From the NCBI GenBank assembly GCA_949358305.1, contig OX442317.1, forward strand, positions 8,374,186 through 8,438,185: a stretch of 64,000 nt of DNA. The letters are read 5' to 3'. Below the pieces are notes generated by a model. It ran no database searches. It saw only the letters and a program-made list of their open reading frames with translations, and was not told where the DNA came from. This stretch comes from Strigamia acuminata. Its lineage: Eukaryota; Arthropoda; Chilopoda; Geophilomorpha; Linotaeniidae. The translations under genes and the position numbers were made by a program. Numbering within the stretch: the stretch's first letter is position 1; every line of letters begins with the position of its first letter. This document shows positions 26,280 through 38,895 of this stretch, piece by piece.

Positions 26280-26900
26280 TCTCGTCGTGACGCGAATTGA
26301 TAAAGACCAAGAGGTCTACGTCCTCGTTGCGCACGGTCGTTGCCGAGCTGCGATCGCGTGCGTGTTTTCTTCCTCGATTCCAATTGAAAATCCACCCCGT
26401 CTCCCCGCGTGCCCGCTCGTCCGAGTCACCCCGAGCGGCCAGTGGCGCAAAATCAGCGTGCCGGGCTTATGGCGCACAGGTTGTTCAATTATTAAAGTGG
26501 CATTATCAGCTGTGAGTCGAACGGTGTCGAGTGGTCGCTCGTTCGGCGCTGCAATTACAGCATCACGCGAGCGCGCGCTTCGTTCTTTCTTCGTTCTATC
26601 GGGGTTGTTTATCTCGTGCTGTCACGAGGCGATCGTTACTCATTAGCAGATCTCATTACAGCAACTACAAGCAAGGAATTCCGAGTAATGACCAGCGAGA
26701 AAAGAAGCTTTAATGGCTTCCACACGAGCAACAAAGACTTGTTTTTGGGCAATAATTTTAATTTTACAAACGACAATTGGTTGCATCGCTCAGCCGGCTT
26801 TAACCCATTGCTCACTGCCAAGTTGCGAGGCGCGTCAAACGTTAGTAGCTGATAAATTGAAGGCAGAGCGGACGCGGAAAGAAAAGAGGGCCGTGCACGC
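26280..26900. promoter_or_regulatory. GC-rich island with no supported gene
   Basis: The block has CpG-rich sequence over about 350 bp (26280-26640), unlike its AT-rich flanks. The longest ORF in it, 119 codons, begins at a non-ATG codon and has no recognisable domain, so it is not called as a gene. Confidence 0.25.
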
Positions 26901-27517
26901 GTGATTAATGGCCGCCAACAGCAATGGGAGACTTGCCTGTTTCGTGTTGGCTTCGAGATTTAAACGAGCACCGCGGGTGACAACGACTGCCACTAATTAT
27001 GAAAACAAGGACGCCATTTTTGACAACAAAAATCGTTTCCATGGATTGCAAATTTGCTAAATTCAATCCGTTACGACGTGTTCAATTAAAAAATGTGTTG
27101 CAGGAATCCATCGCTATGGAAACTAATTGCAAACACAGTTTAAAAAATATTGCTCGGGATAATGTTATAAATTGCTGGTCCAAAACCGATACAGATTTCC
27201 AATTACATCAGTTCGACTTTGTGTTGAAGATTTCCTTGTAGTGCAATAATTTCAACCACAAATTTGCATTATTTTGGCGTATTACCACGCGATTTGCTGC
27301 AACCCCAACTTAAAAAGCATACACTGTACTGGCTGACCGATATAAATTCAAACAAATCTGGATTCCCGGATGTACATCTATACTAAAGCCAGAAAAGGTG
27401 CGTTTAATTCTGGAAAGATACTGTAGGTGGCATTCTCTTTTAATAAGACACCCAATTGACCTCCAGTTGATTCTTTGTCTCCGAGTTGGATCGTCAGCCA
27501 TTTTTGGAACCGTAAAA

Positions 27518-28105
27518 TGAATTTTGAGCCCAAAAAATTCACTTTTCGGTCCAAAAAATTTACTTTTTGGTCCAAAAAAATTAGTTTTTGGTTCAAAAAA
27601 TTAGTTTTTAGTCCAAAAAATTACTTTTCAGTCCAAAAAATTACTTTTCGCTCCAAAAAATTACTTTTCGGTCCAAAAAATTACTTTTCGGTCCAAAAAA
27701 TTACTTTTCGGTCCAAAAAATTACTTTTCGGTCAAAAAAATAACTTTTCGGTCCAAAAAATAAGTTTTCGGTCCCAAAGATTACTTTTCGATCCGAAAAA
27801 TAAGTTTTCGGTCCAAAAAATTAGTTCTCGGTCCAAAAAATTAGTTTTCGGTCCAAAAAATTAGTTCTCGGTCCAAAAAAATTACTCTTCGGTCAAAAAA
27901 ATAACTTTTCGGTCCAAAAAATAAGTTTTCGGTCCCAAAGATTACTTTTCGATCCGAAAAATAAGTTTTCGGTCCAAAAAATTAGTTCTCGGTCCAAAAA
28001 ATTAGTTCTCGGTCCAAAAAATTACTTTTCGATCCAAAAAAACGAATATTCGATTCAAAAAATGAGTTATCAGTCTTAAAAAAATACATTTTCGGTCCAA
28101 AATTA
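27518..28105. repeat. 20-bp minisatellite with an internal 161-bp duplication
   Basis: About 29 tandem copies of a monomer close to GGTCCAAAAAATTACTTTTC. A multi-monomer block starting near 27730 is repeated starting near 27891, an offset of 161 bp. It includes the same rare variants (CCCAAAGATTAC, ATCCGAAAAATAAG). The long ORF across it reflects the 60-bp common period. Confidence 0.9.
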
Positions 28106-30072
28106 TTTTACCATTACTCAAGCCCCTCTCCCCCCTAGATCCGCCCCTGCCAGTAATGTTTACAACTAATCAATCACCAGACCCGACAATTCTTCGCAAA
28201 CACCAATCCACTGCACGTTAACACTCCGTAAAAATCGAACCCCAATTGACAAAATCGCCATTGCCCTTTCCCCATCTTCCACCTCGCACAACACTCCTCA
28301 TTAAAGTCATCCCGAACCGTCACAGGTCACTTAAGGTGATGGGTGGGACGCCATCTCGAATCTACTTCTCCACTCCCCCTTTCACCATGCACTTTGTTTC
28401 TGAAATTTTCCCTGAAAGCCATGACCTCTCACCCAACTCATAAATTAGGAGTAATTGTTTTCGTCATTAAAGTCGGCCTCGAGGTCACACGCGAGCGGCA
28501 GCAAGGCCTGCGGGAGAGCGAAACAGAGTCATGCAAGACTAGATGGCGATGGCAGCGAGAAGGGAGAGTCACCAACAAGATCTGGCCCAGGGGATATCGG
28601 CAAAAGGAATGTACACACGTGTAACACACAACTCAATAATAATTTCTTGCAAACTAGATTAAGGTGCTGAGCAAGCCGAGCAAGCAGAGCAAGCAGATCG
28701 CTGTTTCCATTAGCTTCGGGGGGGCTGCGAGCATCTACATTTCAATTCCGACCGTAGTACCTGCTAGCTAAAAAGGCCACACACCTTTTACTGTAATTTC
28801 TAATTTGTCAGTGAGAAATTCGTTCCAACCTGCTTTTGGATATTATCCTATTCTCCACAGGCCATTTGCATCTTTAACCGCTTTGCTATACGCGAGGCAG
28901 AGACAGCTCTGTGTTTTTCAATGTTATACGAATAAATATTTCATTTTTTTATTCTAAATCTAAAAAGTGGGTGTAATAACTTTGCTAATTGGCTAGATTT
29001 TCCCACAAACTACTACAAAGCTCGTAAGTTGTCGGAGCTTGTAATTGATGAGTGTATGCATCCCTTCCCACTCCGACTTCATAAACATGTTATAGTGGCA
29101 ACGACTTCAACGTGCAGACCTGTTTTATACTCGTTGATCTGAGCCTGTTAATTAAGTTGTGCCTCCAGATACAACACTTGTGCAGGAATGTCGCATGCAA
29201 GGCTATGCCCATTTGCTTGCTTTTTTATTATTCGCATGAATAACGATAATGCACTTGCGATGCCTAACATAACCTTATTCATCAGATTAATCGAGACACG
29301 ACGGCATTATACGAGGGTGAATACTCAAATATGAAACACTGCAATTTTTAATTTATTTCCTTTAATACACGTCAGCGAATTGTCTTAGTTTGTCCAATGT
29401 GTCTCCCATGGAATGCACTAACAGCCCTGCATCTTGTAGTTGCGACATATTGTAACATCTCTTTAATTGGTCTCTGCGTTAATCTCGTTACCATTACAAT
29501 CAATTTCATATACAATGTAGTTTAGTTTGAGTTGAATAGCTTCCCTTATCTTTCCAGTGTTTAAGGTGACCGTACACTGCGAGCAACTGCCAGAACGAGC
29601 AGTGCCCGTGCGCGCCGAAACACCTCCGCCTCCGTCCATAAAATCGGACGCTAACCAGATAGACCGATTCAGCGCGACCCGACTCATGAACCCCAACAAT
29701 CTGCTCGAACACAATCCCATTGACTGAAGATGTTCTACGATCTTCTTTGGAATATACAATGTACTCTAATTGGTTTATTACTACCCAACAACTTGCTGCT
29801 TTTCAGGCGGAACAAAAAGCTCCGCCATTTCTCTGGGATTATGAGCTAGTCAGCAATTATTCATGCGATTGGTCAATAGTTGAGTCACTCGATAATTTTA
29901 TTTAACGCAACACTGACAATGCATGGAATTTTCAGTACTAAATCGATAGTTTCGAATTAAATAGTTGGAATAAGCGGAATACATTAAAAGTATGTCTTTC
30001 CTCAAAACGTTATAATATTTTAATTACGACCACGTAATTAAACCTAATTGTGTGGATAATAACATTAGTATA
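28106..30072. other. Non-coding stretch
   Basis: It contains a moderately GC-rich segment (about 28440-28720) with a short GAGCAAGC iteration at about 28670-28700. No supported gene or large repeat was found. Confidence 0.35.
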
Positions 30073-30372
30073 CAGCTGCATCTGTACTTGAAAAGTCGTT
30101 TAGTCCGATTTATCTTCTTTAAAACCGGTCTAAACTCATATTATAGGCAGCCATTTGACCGACCTAAGTTGTTTAAAATTGCAGGGTAATTTGTTTTCTT
30201 GTCGTTACCTCGGTACGCATGCGCAGTGGGACTCAAAGCAGACTAAACGGCATCCCTGAATTAGGCCGACCAGATCAAATGAATATCAAATTTACACTCG
30301 AGACTTAAAGTTTAAAGTTTAAACTACTTGCTTTAAAAGGTTGCTTAGTCTAAACGGCATTTCGAATGCAGC
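30073..30372. mobile_element. Degraded MITE with GCTGCAT ends
   Basis: The left end GCTGCATCTGTACTTGAAAA, followed by GTCGTTTAGTC, is matched by an inverted right end GACTAAGC-like, with GTTTAGAC and CGAATGCAGC on the minus reading. The ends are related to those of the 140-bp elements at 30753 and 62393. No ORF lies inside. Confidence 0.45.
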
Positions 30373-30752
30373 CGGAGTTCGCGGCTTCATTCAAAATACA
30401 CGCATATCCTGCTTTGGCCTAAATGAAGTTTTACGATGATTTCATGGAAACATGCACAAATCTGGATTAATAAAATGGCAAAATGTTCCAAGTGCACTCA
30501 ATACAAGTGAATTATTTCCTTTTTGCGTCTCCGATCGTGATTATGACGTATTTCCACCAGTCAAAAAACACAAAGGACACACAAAAAATCACTTTCGCAC
30601 TCCCAGATTGAATGCACCTCCTGAGAATTCCCCATTTATGTTTTATGAGAAAATTCTGTCGCCACCGGCTTCACTTCAATTGGCCTTATGTCCTATATTA
30701 TTGCTACTGCAATGAGATTTTGTATTTGGACTTAAAAACTTATCTTAAAAAC

Positions 30753-30892
30753 GCGTTACATTAAAAAACTAAAATATTTTGTGTTTTACTTCAATTTTAA
30801 ACCAAAAATGACATCATTTCCTGTTTAAACCCATGTCAAAACTTAAAATACACTTAAACTAAAATTGTTATTTTTATTTTTGAATGCAGCTA
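30753..30892 (-). mobile_element. 140-bp MITE, reverse-complement copy of the one in the phnX intron
   Basis: The sequence is the reverse complement of 62393-62532 over its whole length, including the words AAATATTTTGTGTTTTACTT and TGACATCATTTCCTGTTTAA. The right end TTTTTGAATGCAGCTA is intact. The left end has decayed (GTTACATTAAAAAA). Two copies of equal length in opposite orientation define the family. Confidence 0.8.
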
Positions 30893-33800
30893 CTGATTTT
30901 TTCTGCCATACTCGCTAAAGCCTGCGACCCAAGCGGGCAAAACATTCAACCCTTTTAGTTTCCTTTGGAAACTCCAGTTTCCTCGTATATGGTTCAAAAA
31001 TACATTGAAATTATATCGCAATGTATTACAATGTAAATGCATTTTGTAATACATTGATTTACAAATTATAATATATTTTTTAAAATGCGTCCCCAATATT
31101 ATTATTTATCAAAAAAAAAACAAATGCATTTCCAAAATGCATTTTTTCAATTATATTACAAACTGCATTATTTAATATACAAATAAAATACATAAATCCG
31201 CAAAATGCTATGCAAAATTAAAATATTTAAAATTTTAGTTTTTTAAATACCCGATGTACAAAATTGACCGTTAAGTGAAGAAGAATTATGAACAAACGCA
31301 TTTTAAACGCCTCAACCGACATCTGCAAAACCATATTTCACCTCAACTAATACACCCATAAAATCCGTGCACACTTTTCACGTACAAAGAAAGACACGCG
31401 TGCCATAAAAAGCAGCAAGGTGAAAATTCCCCTTTACCTTCTCCACACAAAAGCATCTCGCGTCACGTACGGCATAACACAGCTCTAGCCCATGGTCTCC
31501 TAAGAGAAGGCAGCCTTTTAATGTGTCTATAAACAAGCTATTAAACTTATCCTTTGTCACACTTTTAAGCTTTTCCTTGACTTTTCGTGACCGGAAGATG
31601 ATAAATATTGCCAGACGTAATTACTTGCTACAAGGGCAGACTAGGGATCACTTCGTAACAACGAGGTCGTACACAAGAGATTGAAAAATTACTCCATCAT
31701 GCAATTTTTCGTGTTTAAAAAAAGAAAAACCGGAGGAGGAAGGAAAAAAAATAATGTTCTGTATAATAGCGAGCAAGTTTATGGTCATCCACATATCGAA
31801 AACGGTTAAAACGATGTCTGGGTGCGGTGTGGGTGACCCATAATGATGACCATAAGCACCGAGCTTCATTTTACGAGCCAGTTGTGGGAGTGGCGTATCG
31901 TTGAGAGAATAAAAAGCGTCATTTCCTCACCGATTCATCGGCAGCATATCAATAAGCATGTGGAGAATGGTATGGTGAGGCGCGCTAGCTTTGCTGCAAA
32001 TTTCTCACGTTTAATTCTCCGTGCATGTTTGAAATCGACGATAAATTAAATACGTGACAAGTTCCCACTTTGCTTTATCTCAATTCGGTGATATGATAAT
32101 CACTTCATTTTTTATTTATTTATTTATTTATTTTTTTAATAAGTGCACAATGATCATTTAATCAATCAGCCTTAACAACACGATGCAAACGGGTATTAAT
32201 TGTGCATTTACATCGTGTTAAACAAACCGTGAAAATATTAAATTTCCCAATTAAAACACACATCGTATTTACCGTATTTGCTTTCTCGTTGTGCGCGGGC
32301 CCCATTACACAGCGCAATTTTTTTTAATATGGTATGTAATTAGTGCGCGGGGCATTATAATAGACCCGCGCACTAATGATAACGTATTTTGATAGACTTT
32401 GGGATGGAAAAAGTGACGGAATAAAATGAAACAATTTTTTATTAGAAATTTGAATTCATTTTATGCAAAATTTGAATTTTTTTTTAATGGAAAATTTAGT
32501 GATTGAGGTTTTCAATAGAAAATTTATGATTTTGAATTTTTTTAATAAAATTTTTAATGATTTTGAATTTTTTAATGAAAATTTTAATGATTTTGAATTT
32601 TTTTAATAAAAAATTTGCGAGAAATTTTAATTTGTGACAAAAATGTTTTGTTTTATTCTCATTTACCTATCACTTAATGCGCTGGTCTCCAATAGAGCGC
32701 GGAAAAGTTGATTTTTCCAATAATGCGCGGGTGCACATTTAAAAAAACCCGTTTCCCCCTTTTATTATTTAAAACTTTCCACATTTTTTTTCTCTTTTTT
32801 TCACAAATTTAAACCCAAAAATAAAAATTCATTTAAAATTTAATCGTTCACCAAGTTGACCTTCGCCTTGTGAAGCAACGCCATAACGAGAGTTCGAGGA
32901 ACGCCTTTCTTTATTCATCGCTGTATAAGGGCAGGTGTAATCCTGCGCGAAGACAGGTAGGGGCCCGCACATGCAGCTCACGTGGGGGCAAAAGTGCAGG
33001 CACATCCGGGTTCAAATCGCTAGTATTCATGCAGCGCTCTATGGTCATTAAATTTAATGCAGACTGGATTAACTCGGGTCTTATGGCTGCACCGTTAATT
33101 GATTGAACCCCTTACAATGAAAAGCAAACTCCCCTGCCCAACAAAAAAAAAAAAAATAATTCAAAACCATTTTTTTTCCTTTTAGACTTTTTGCCTCGTG
33201 GAACCAGACAGGAGATAGCATAATTGACCAAGATCATTTCTCACGACGCATGCGCAACTCGAGTGGCCAGTGACCAGATGCATTTAAAGGACAAGTCGTC
33301 GTACGCATTGAGAATAACAACGAGAATAATTCCTGGCGACAGCACTTTAACGGACCCACCCGTCCTCGAAAAGAAAAAAATAAAAAATAAAAATAAAAAT
33401 CTACCCGAGGCCTATCAATTATCAAGTGTTGAATTCATAGTCACGAATTCCGCCACTAGGGGGTCACATGCAGCAAATAAAGAAACGATTCTCATTTGCA
33501 TCGTGTGAATAAGGTCTCGGCGAATCGAACAAAGTGGCTGCAACAAGTTCGTTTGATAGCAAATTGCTCTAGGAAATGAGCGAAGGGCGCTTGCATGGAC
33601 CTTGATACAAAGAAACAACGAGGCTTGTTTACAGCGTTTCCTGGGAAACCATAAAGAAACACCAACGGCTTAATTGGCTGTTATTTGAAACTTTAAAAAA
33701 AATTTTAAAACAAAAAAAAAAAATCACTGTAAATGGACATAAAGCGTCTTTAAATCACTTTCCCGTGCATAATTAATGCATAAAACTGCAATTCCTTACT

Positions 33801-34893
33801 TTTATATCTATTTTTTCGCTTTTTTAAAATTTAAAATAATAAAATTCAAAATTTATAAATTTTATTTTATTTTATTTCTCTGCTGAATAGATTAATGACA
33901 TATGTTTCACAAGATTATATGTTTTAGTGCGGGAAAAGTCTCAGATTTTTACGATTTCGCAGGTTAATAGCCCTTTAACTGCCTCCCCCCTTCCGTCAGT
34001 AATTTCCTGTCAACATTTCTTAGGCCGAAATACCGAGTTCCCATCACGACTCGGTTGCGTCACAAACGTTTTACACATTGGCGGCGAAGCAAACCAATGC
34101 GATCTACCGGGGACGAGCGGTAACTCACTCGTTGTGTGCGGATTTTGATTATACAAATCAGATTAGACAGAAACTAAGGAAAAATCGCTACAACGAATTA
34201 ATCGACAAAGAACAACATTTTTGTCTGCTGTCCGATGTTTAAAAACCTGTAAACAACTCTAATTAATTTTTTACGGCTTATTTTCGTGTAATTTAACTGC
34301 AATTAACATCAATAAAATTAGACTTAACGTCGTTTTTTAATGCTACAGCGTGAAGGTCAATTTGTGCGATTATGGTACATAGTGGCCACTGGATTTTCAA
34401 ATTAAAAATTTAAAAACAAAAAAGTTGTTCTTAATTAGATTTGTTCTAACCGCATTAAAATTAAGGCGAGCAAATTAAATCGCAATTAAGGACTTTGCGA
34501 AACCCGATTTATAACTTACAAACATCACTTTAGGTGCATTCAAACCTTGTTTTTGCCGTTTTTGGTCTTTATACGCGCAGAAATGAGCACTAAAAACACC
34601 CATAAACAAAATCCGCAACTAGAGTTGTTTTTCAAGCGGTTTATCCGTAGTTTTGGTGCTTATGTAGCGAAACAAAACGTAACATAATAACAAATAATAT
34701 TACCGAAACAGTGTGGCTTAGATGCGTAACAATATAATGACGAAGCTTAAACAAAAATAGACGCTTTTCCATTTACGACCAAATCAAAAATGGCTGCTGT
34801 ACAAGTTGGATCGGTAACGATGCTTGCAGGTGAAGCATCCACCACCAGAAGTGGACCGGGTAAAAATAAAGCAATTTTAATGTCCCTGACACC
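30893..34893. other. Non-coding stretch
   Basis: It contains an AT-rich repeat at about 32440-32612 with the word ATTTTAATGATTTTGAATTT iterated three to four times, a TTTA microsatellite at 32111-32136, a GC hairpin (32339-32377), and a modest GC-rich patch at about 32870-33060. No gene was supported. Confidence 0.35.
32339..32377. repeat. GC-rich perfect hairpin with a 13-bp stem
   Basis: ATTAGTGCGCGGG (32339-32351) is the exact reverse complement of CCCGCGCACTAAT (32365-32377), leaving a 13-base AT-rich loop. An ACCGTATTT word stands about 70 bp upstream, as near the 5.3-kb repeat. Both may be remnants of one transposon type. Confidence 0.75.
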
Positions 34894-35312
34894 TAGGACG
34901 ATCAGTACAAGACTTCACATCCGCCATTTTTTTTTAAAATTCAAGTTGTCCCGCATTGTTAAAACTTTTTGCGGGCAAATGGCGGTCAACTGATATCCCG
35001 CATTTACATTTTTGGCGTACGTTATAACTATAGTTCAATTTTATTTAACGTTTGATTTAAAAATAATGCCTGAAAATTATTTATTGCATTTTTAGATATT
35101 ATTTTTAAATCAAACGTTAAGTAAAATTGAACTATAGTTATAACGTACGCCAAAAATGTAAATGTGGGATGTCAGTTGTCCGCCATTTGCCCGCAAAATA
35201 ACGTAAATTTGCATCGTTTCGGCCGCATGGCGCCACGAACACAAGACAGAATCGCATTATTGTCTAACAATTACTTTGTGCTAGATGTGAAGTCCTGTAG
35301 TTGATCGTCCTA
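34894..35312. mobile_element. Foldback transposon of about 420 bp with long inverted arms
   Basis: The outer ends TAGGACGATC and GATCGTCCTA are inverted and carry TA. Subterminal CTTCACATC / GATGTGAAG words also pair. Inside, 34970-35067 and 35098-35195 are 98-bp inverted arms with only about four mismatches, around a 30-bp centre. There is no transposase. Confidence 0.75.
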
Positions 35313-38300
35313 AACTATTCCGAAAAGTACTTGAAATACTCCTATTGGTTGGGAGATTCATAACACCAGTAAAAATGCATTGCGAGAAACCAATAATAAC
35401 TTAATAACCTCCGCATACATTCATACTCTGACATTTTCGTCTTGTTTTTACTACTTATAGTCACACCAAAAACCATATAAACAGAAACTAGTTTGAACCC
35501 GGTATCTTGCTGCCAAATTCACACTACGCATTCCATTCTGCGCAGTTAATTTCCTAATTCCAATCGTTATCTAGCAATATTAAACCTAAAACCTAGTTTA
35601 CAATGCTACAAATTGTTGTTCGCAATCACGAAAACGCAGAAAATCAGTTTCGCAATATTTCACGCATAAATTAAGAAAAAACTGAATCGCAAACTTTCAA
35701 TTCTGAATTCACCTCGCTAATCACTGTGCAGCATTGTAAACTAACCTTCACAAACAACAATAAACTCATTAACAAAAATAATTTACAGCATGGTGTCCTT
35801 TCTGCATCCTGTGCTGATATTCCTGCTTAAGTGCAGAAAAGGTATAGATACCGAAATAATCTTGCTGTGTTTTAACCCAAATTTACAGCCCAAACTCCTA
35901 AAATCTCGCGCATAAAAATGCAAAATACGTAATTCCACCACACAAACGAGCACAAATCCACCCAAACTAATCTTTATTAGTCCTCGATTTAATAAGGTTG
36001 TTTTTTCACGTCTTCTGCTTCAAACAAGAGTATATAACTCCTCAATAAATGTCATCTTGCCTATCACGGGATTAACCCACAAACCTAAATGCGAGAGAGA
36101 GTTCTTTCCTGAGCCCAACTCGCATCGCACTTTCTCACACTCCGAATAGATAAATATTTCATCACCATAACAACATTGTTTCAATTAAAAAAAAAAAAAA
36201 AAAAAAAAAATCACTTTGCACACAAAACCTTATTGAGCCACGCCAATCAATCGCGATGCGGACTCTTAACCTGTGGGCAAGAAATGTCATTACGCGTTTT
36301 GCCACCTGACTGCAGTAAGTTAAGCTCTGCCCAAATTGGATAACAGTGCGGCGATGCACGTCACGCAACCGCGTTCCGAACATGGTTCCACGTCAAGAGC
36401 GTGGGAAAGGAAGTTTGACATTTTGACAAGAAAAGTGGCGTTTCAATCGCAGATAATAAAAAAAAAATAGAAATGTTATTTTACTTGACTCCAGTTCGGG
36501 TACGATTGTTGCGTAGTGTAAATATTTGCTTTACAAATTAGAATTGCCTTCTGTGACTGGTTTTCTACGAGTGCAGTGACCTGGACACGTGAGAAAAATG
36601 CGAGACGGGTGTTAAATCAGGCCGTGGAAATGTATTTTTTAAAAATAACCCTTTTTTGTTTTGTATTCGTTTCTACAAGTGGTTGAAGGAAATGTGGTTG
36701 GTTTTTAAGTGGTTGAAATTGATAGCAAAGTGGTTCGAAAATTGGTTGAGATTGATTTTTTTGTGGAAATTTGTGTTGTTTTAAACGGGAAATAAATTAA
36801 GAGAAATTTTGGAAAATGTTTTAAATAAAATTCCGGAGTTCTTCAATAAAATTTATGACAATCTCATTAATTTTCAATAAATTTCTTCGCAATTTCATTA
36901 ATTTTTAATGAATTTTTTTGCGAATTTCTTTGATTTGCAATAAAATTTCTCGAGGATTTCTTTAATTTTCAATAGATTTCTAGAGAATTTTAAAAGATAT
37001 TTTCGTTTTAAATTTTACAAATGTTTCAAAATTTTTTTCTTTCAATTTTACAAATTTTTCAATAATTTTTTAATTTAAATTTTTCCAAATCTCTCAATTT
37101 CTTTTTAAATTCCACAATTATTCAATTAATTCCTAAAGAATTTCACGATTTCTTTAAAAAAAAATATCAAATAATTCTTCAAAATTCACATTCTTTTAAA
37201 AAAACTGAGAAATCAAAGATTTTTCAACAACTAATAAACCCCCCAAAAAAAAATAAAAAAATTAAAAATTAAAAATCCACATTTCCCATTAAACACCAAG
37301 AACAAGAGCCATTTAGTAGCATAATTACACCCGAACCAAACTGAATACCCAGCCGAATATAATTACTGAATTTGTGTACCAGCTTTCAGATAAGAAACAA
37401 AAATTAAAAAAATAAAGAAAAATGAAACAACTCCCGTTTATGACGAATCAAATAAAGCTGCTGCTTCTTTTATATTCATATATGAGCTTGTCTCCAATTT
37501 CCACCATCCTTAACTCCCGTTTTAATTTCCAGCATAAGCAAAATGATTTTAATTAAACTTTTTCTGCGCAGCCTCTGGGGAAATATTCAGCGGTTCCGAC
37601 GCTAAGTGGAGAAATGTTGCGCAACTAAACATTGGACCAAACAAAAAAAATAATAAAAATAAAAATAAAAATTTAACCTTTAGGACAATGTCACAAATTC
37701 ATTATTTTTTTTCTCTCCTTTTCTTTTTAAAAAATTCAATTTCTGCTCATAGGTGGCAATCACACATGAACACACAAAAGAGAAAACAAAAAAAAAATTG
37801 AATTTTGATTGATAACTTGGATACAGGCGAGTATTCATTAAAGAAATAGACGGGAAGAAATAAATACTTTATTCGCTCCATCTGTTGGAGAGGAAACCAT
37901 CTAATTATGTGAAAAACTTGGCAGGGTGGAAATTCCATACTCCCACCCCTAGGGTGGTCAATAACACAATTGAATAATCTATAATGCGAAAACAACAGAT
38001 GTGTAAAGACTCGAATATAATGGAAGGAAAAACGAAATTGCAATTCATTTTTTTTATGCTTCACATTACAAATTATAATTTGTTTTTGTTAATGGTGTAA
38101 ACTGTTGCACTTATTTCCTCACAATTTCGCTGTACATTTACGCAGGAAGTCAATAATTACTGCACCAAATGCCAAAAATGTGACACACTATTGTGATTGC
38201 TGATTGCAATTGTGCTGGCGTATTTTATAATGCTCATTTTTGACATTTCTCGATAGAAATTTCAAGATTAAAAGATTATTTGTTAAATTAATAGCAATGT

Positions 38301-38354
38301 AATAAAATGTTTAAAAACAACTGTTGGGTGGTGAATATATAGTTTGCCAATAAA
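35313..38354. other. Non-coding AT-rich stretch
   Basis: A degenerate TTTCTTTAATTTTCAATA-like iteration covers about 36830-37110, and a long A run lies at about 36187-36211. No coding exon could be supported. Confidence 0.35.
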
Positions 38355-38895
38355 AATGTCTCAAATAAATGCCTGAAAAGCATAAAATGCATGAAAAATG
38401 CCTCAAATGCATGAAAAATGCCTCAAATGCATGGAAAATGCATGAAAAGTGCCTCAAATGCATGGTGAATGCATGAAAAGTGTCTCAAATGCATGGAAAA
38501 TGCATGAAAAATGTCTCTGCAAGAAAAATGCCTCAAATGCATGAACAATGTCTCAAATGCATGGAAAATGCATGAAAAGTGTCAAATGCATGGAAAATGC
38601 ATGAAAAATGCATGATAAATGTCTCAAATGCAAGAAAAATGCCTCAAATGCATGAAAAATGCATGAAAAATGCCTCAAATGCAAGAAAATGCCTCAAATA
38701 CAGTAAAAATGTTTCAAATGCATGGAAAATGCCTGAAAAATGCCTCAAAAGTAAGAAAAATGCCTCAAATGGATGGAAAATGCCTCAAATGCAAGAAAAT
38801 TGCCTGAAATGCATGAAAAATGCCTGAAATGCATGAAAAATGCCTGAAATGCATGAAAAATTCCTGAAATGCAATAAAAATGTTTCAAATGCCTC
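38355..38895. repeat. 20-bp minisatellite
   Basis: About 26 units built on CATGAAAAATGCCTCAAATG, with a frequent longer variant in which GGAAAATGCATGAAAA is inserted. Each unit contains inverted GCAT ... ATGC. The ORF across it is a repeat artefact. Confidence 0.88.

Noticed and set aside
26287-26646. 119-codon ORF in a GC-rich island
   Set aside because: It has a non-ATG start and no domain. Long frames are expected by chance in GC-rich DNA with few stop codons.
27475-27864. 129-codon ORF with repeated SVQKITFRSKKL
   Set aside because: A 20-bp monomer read three times gives a 60-bp period. The ORF ends when monomer length slips, as expected of an artefact.
32928-33040. Possible tRNA gene (GGGTTCAAATCG near 33008)
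   Set aside because: The T-stem does not pair and no acceptor or anticodon stems could be drawn.
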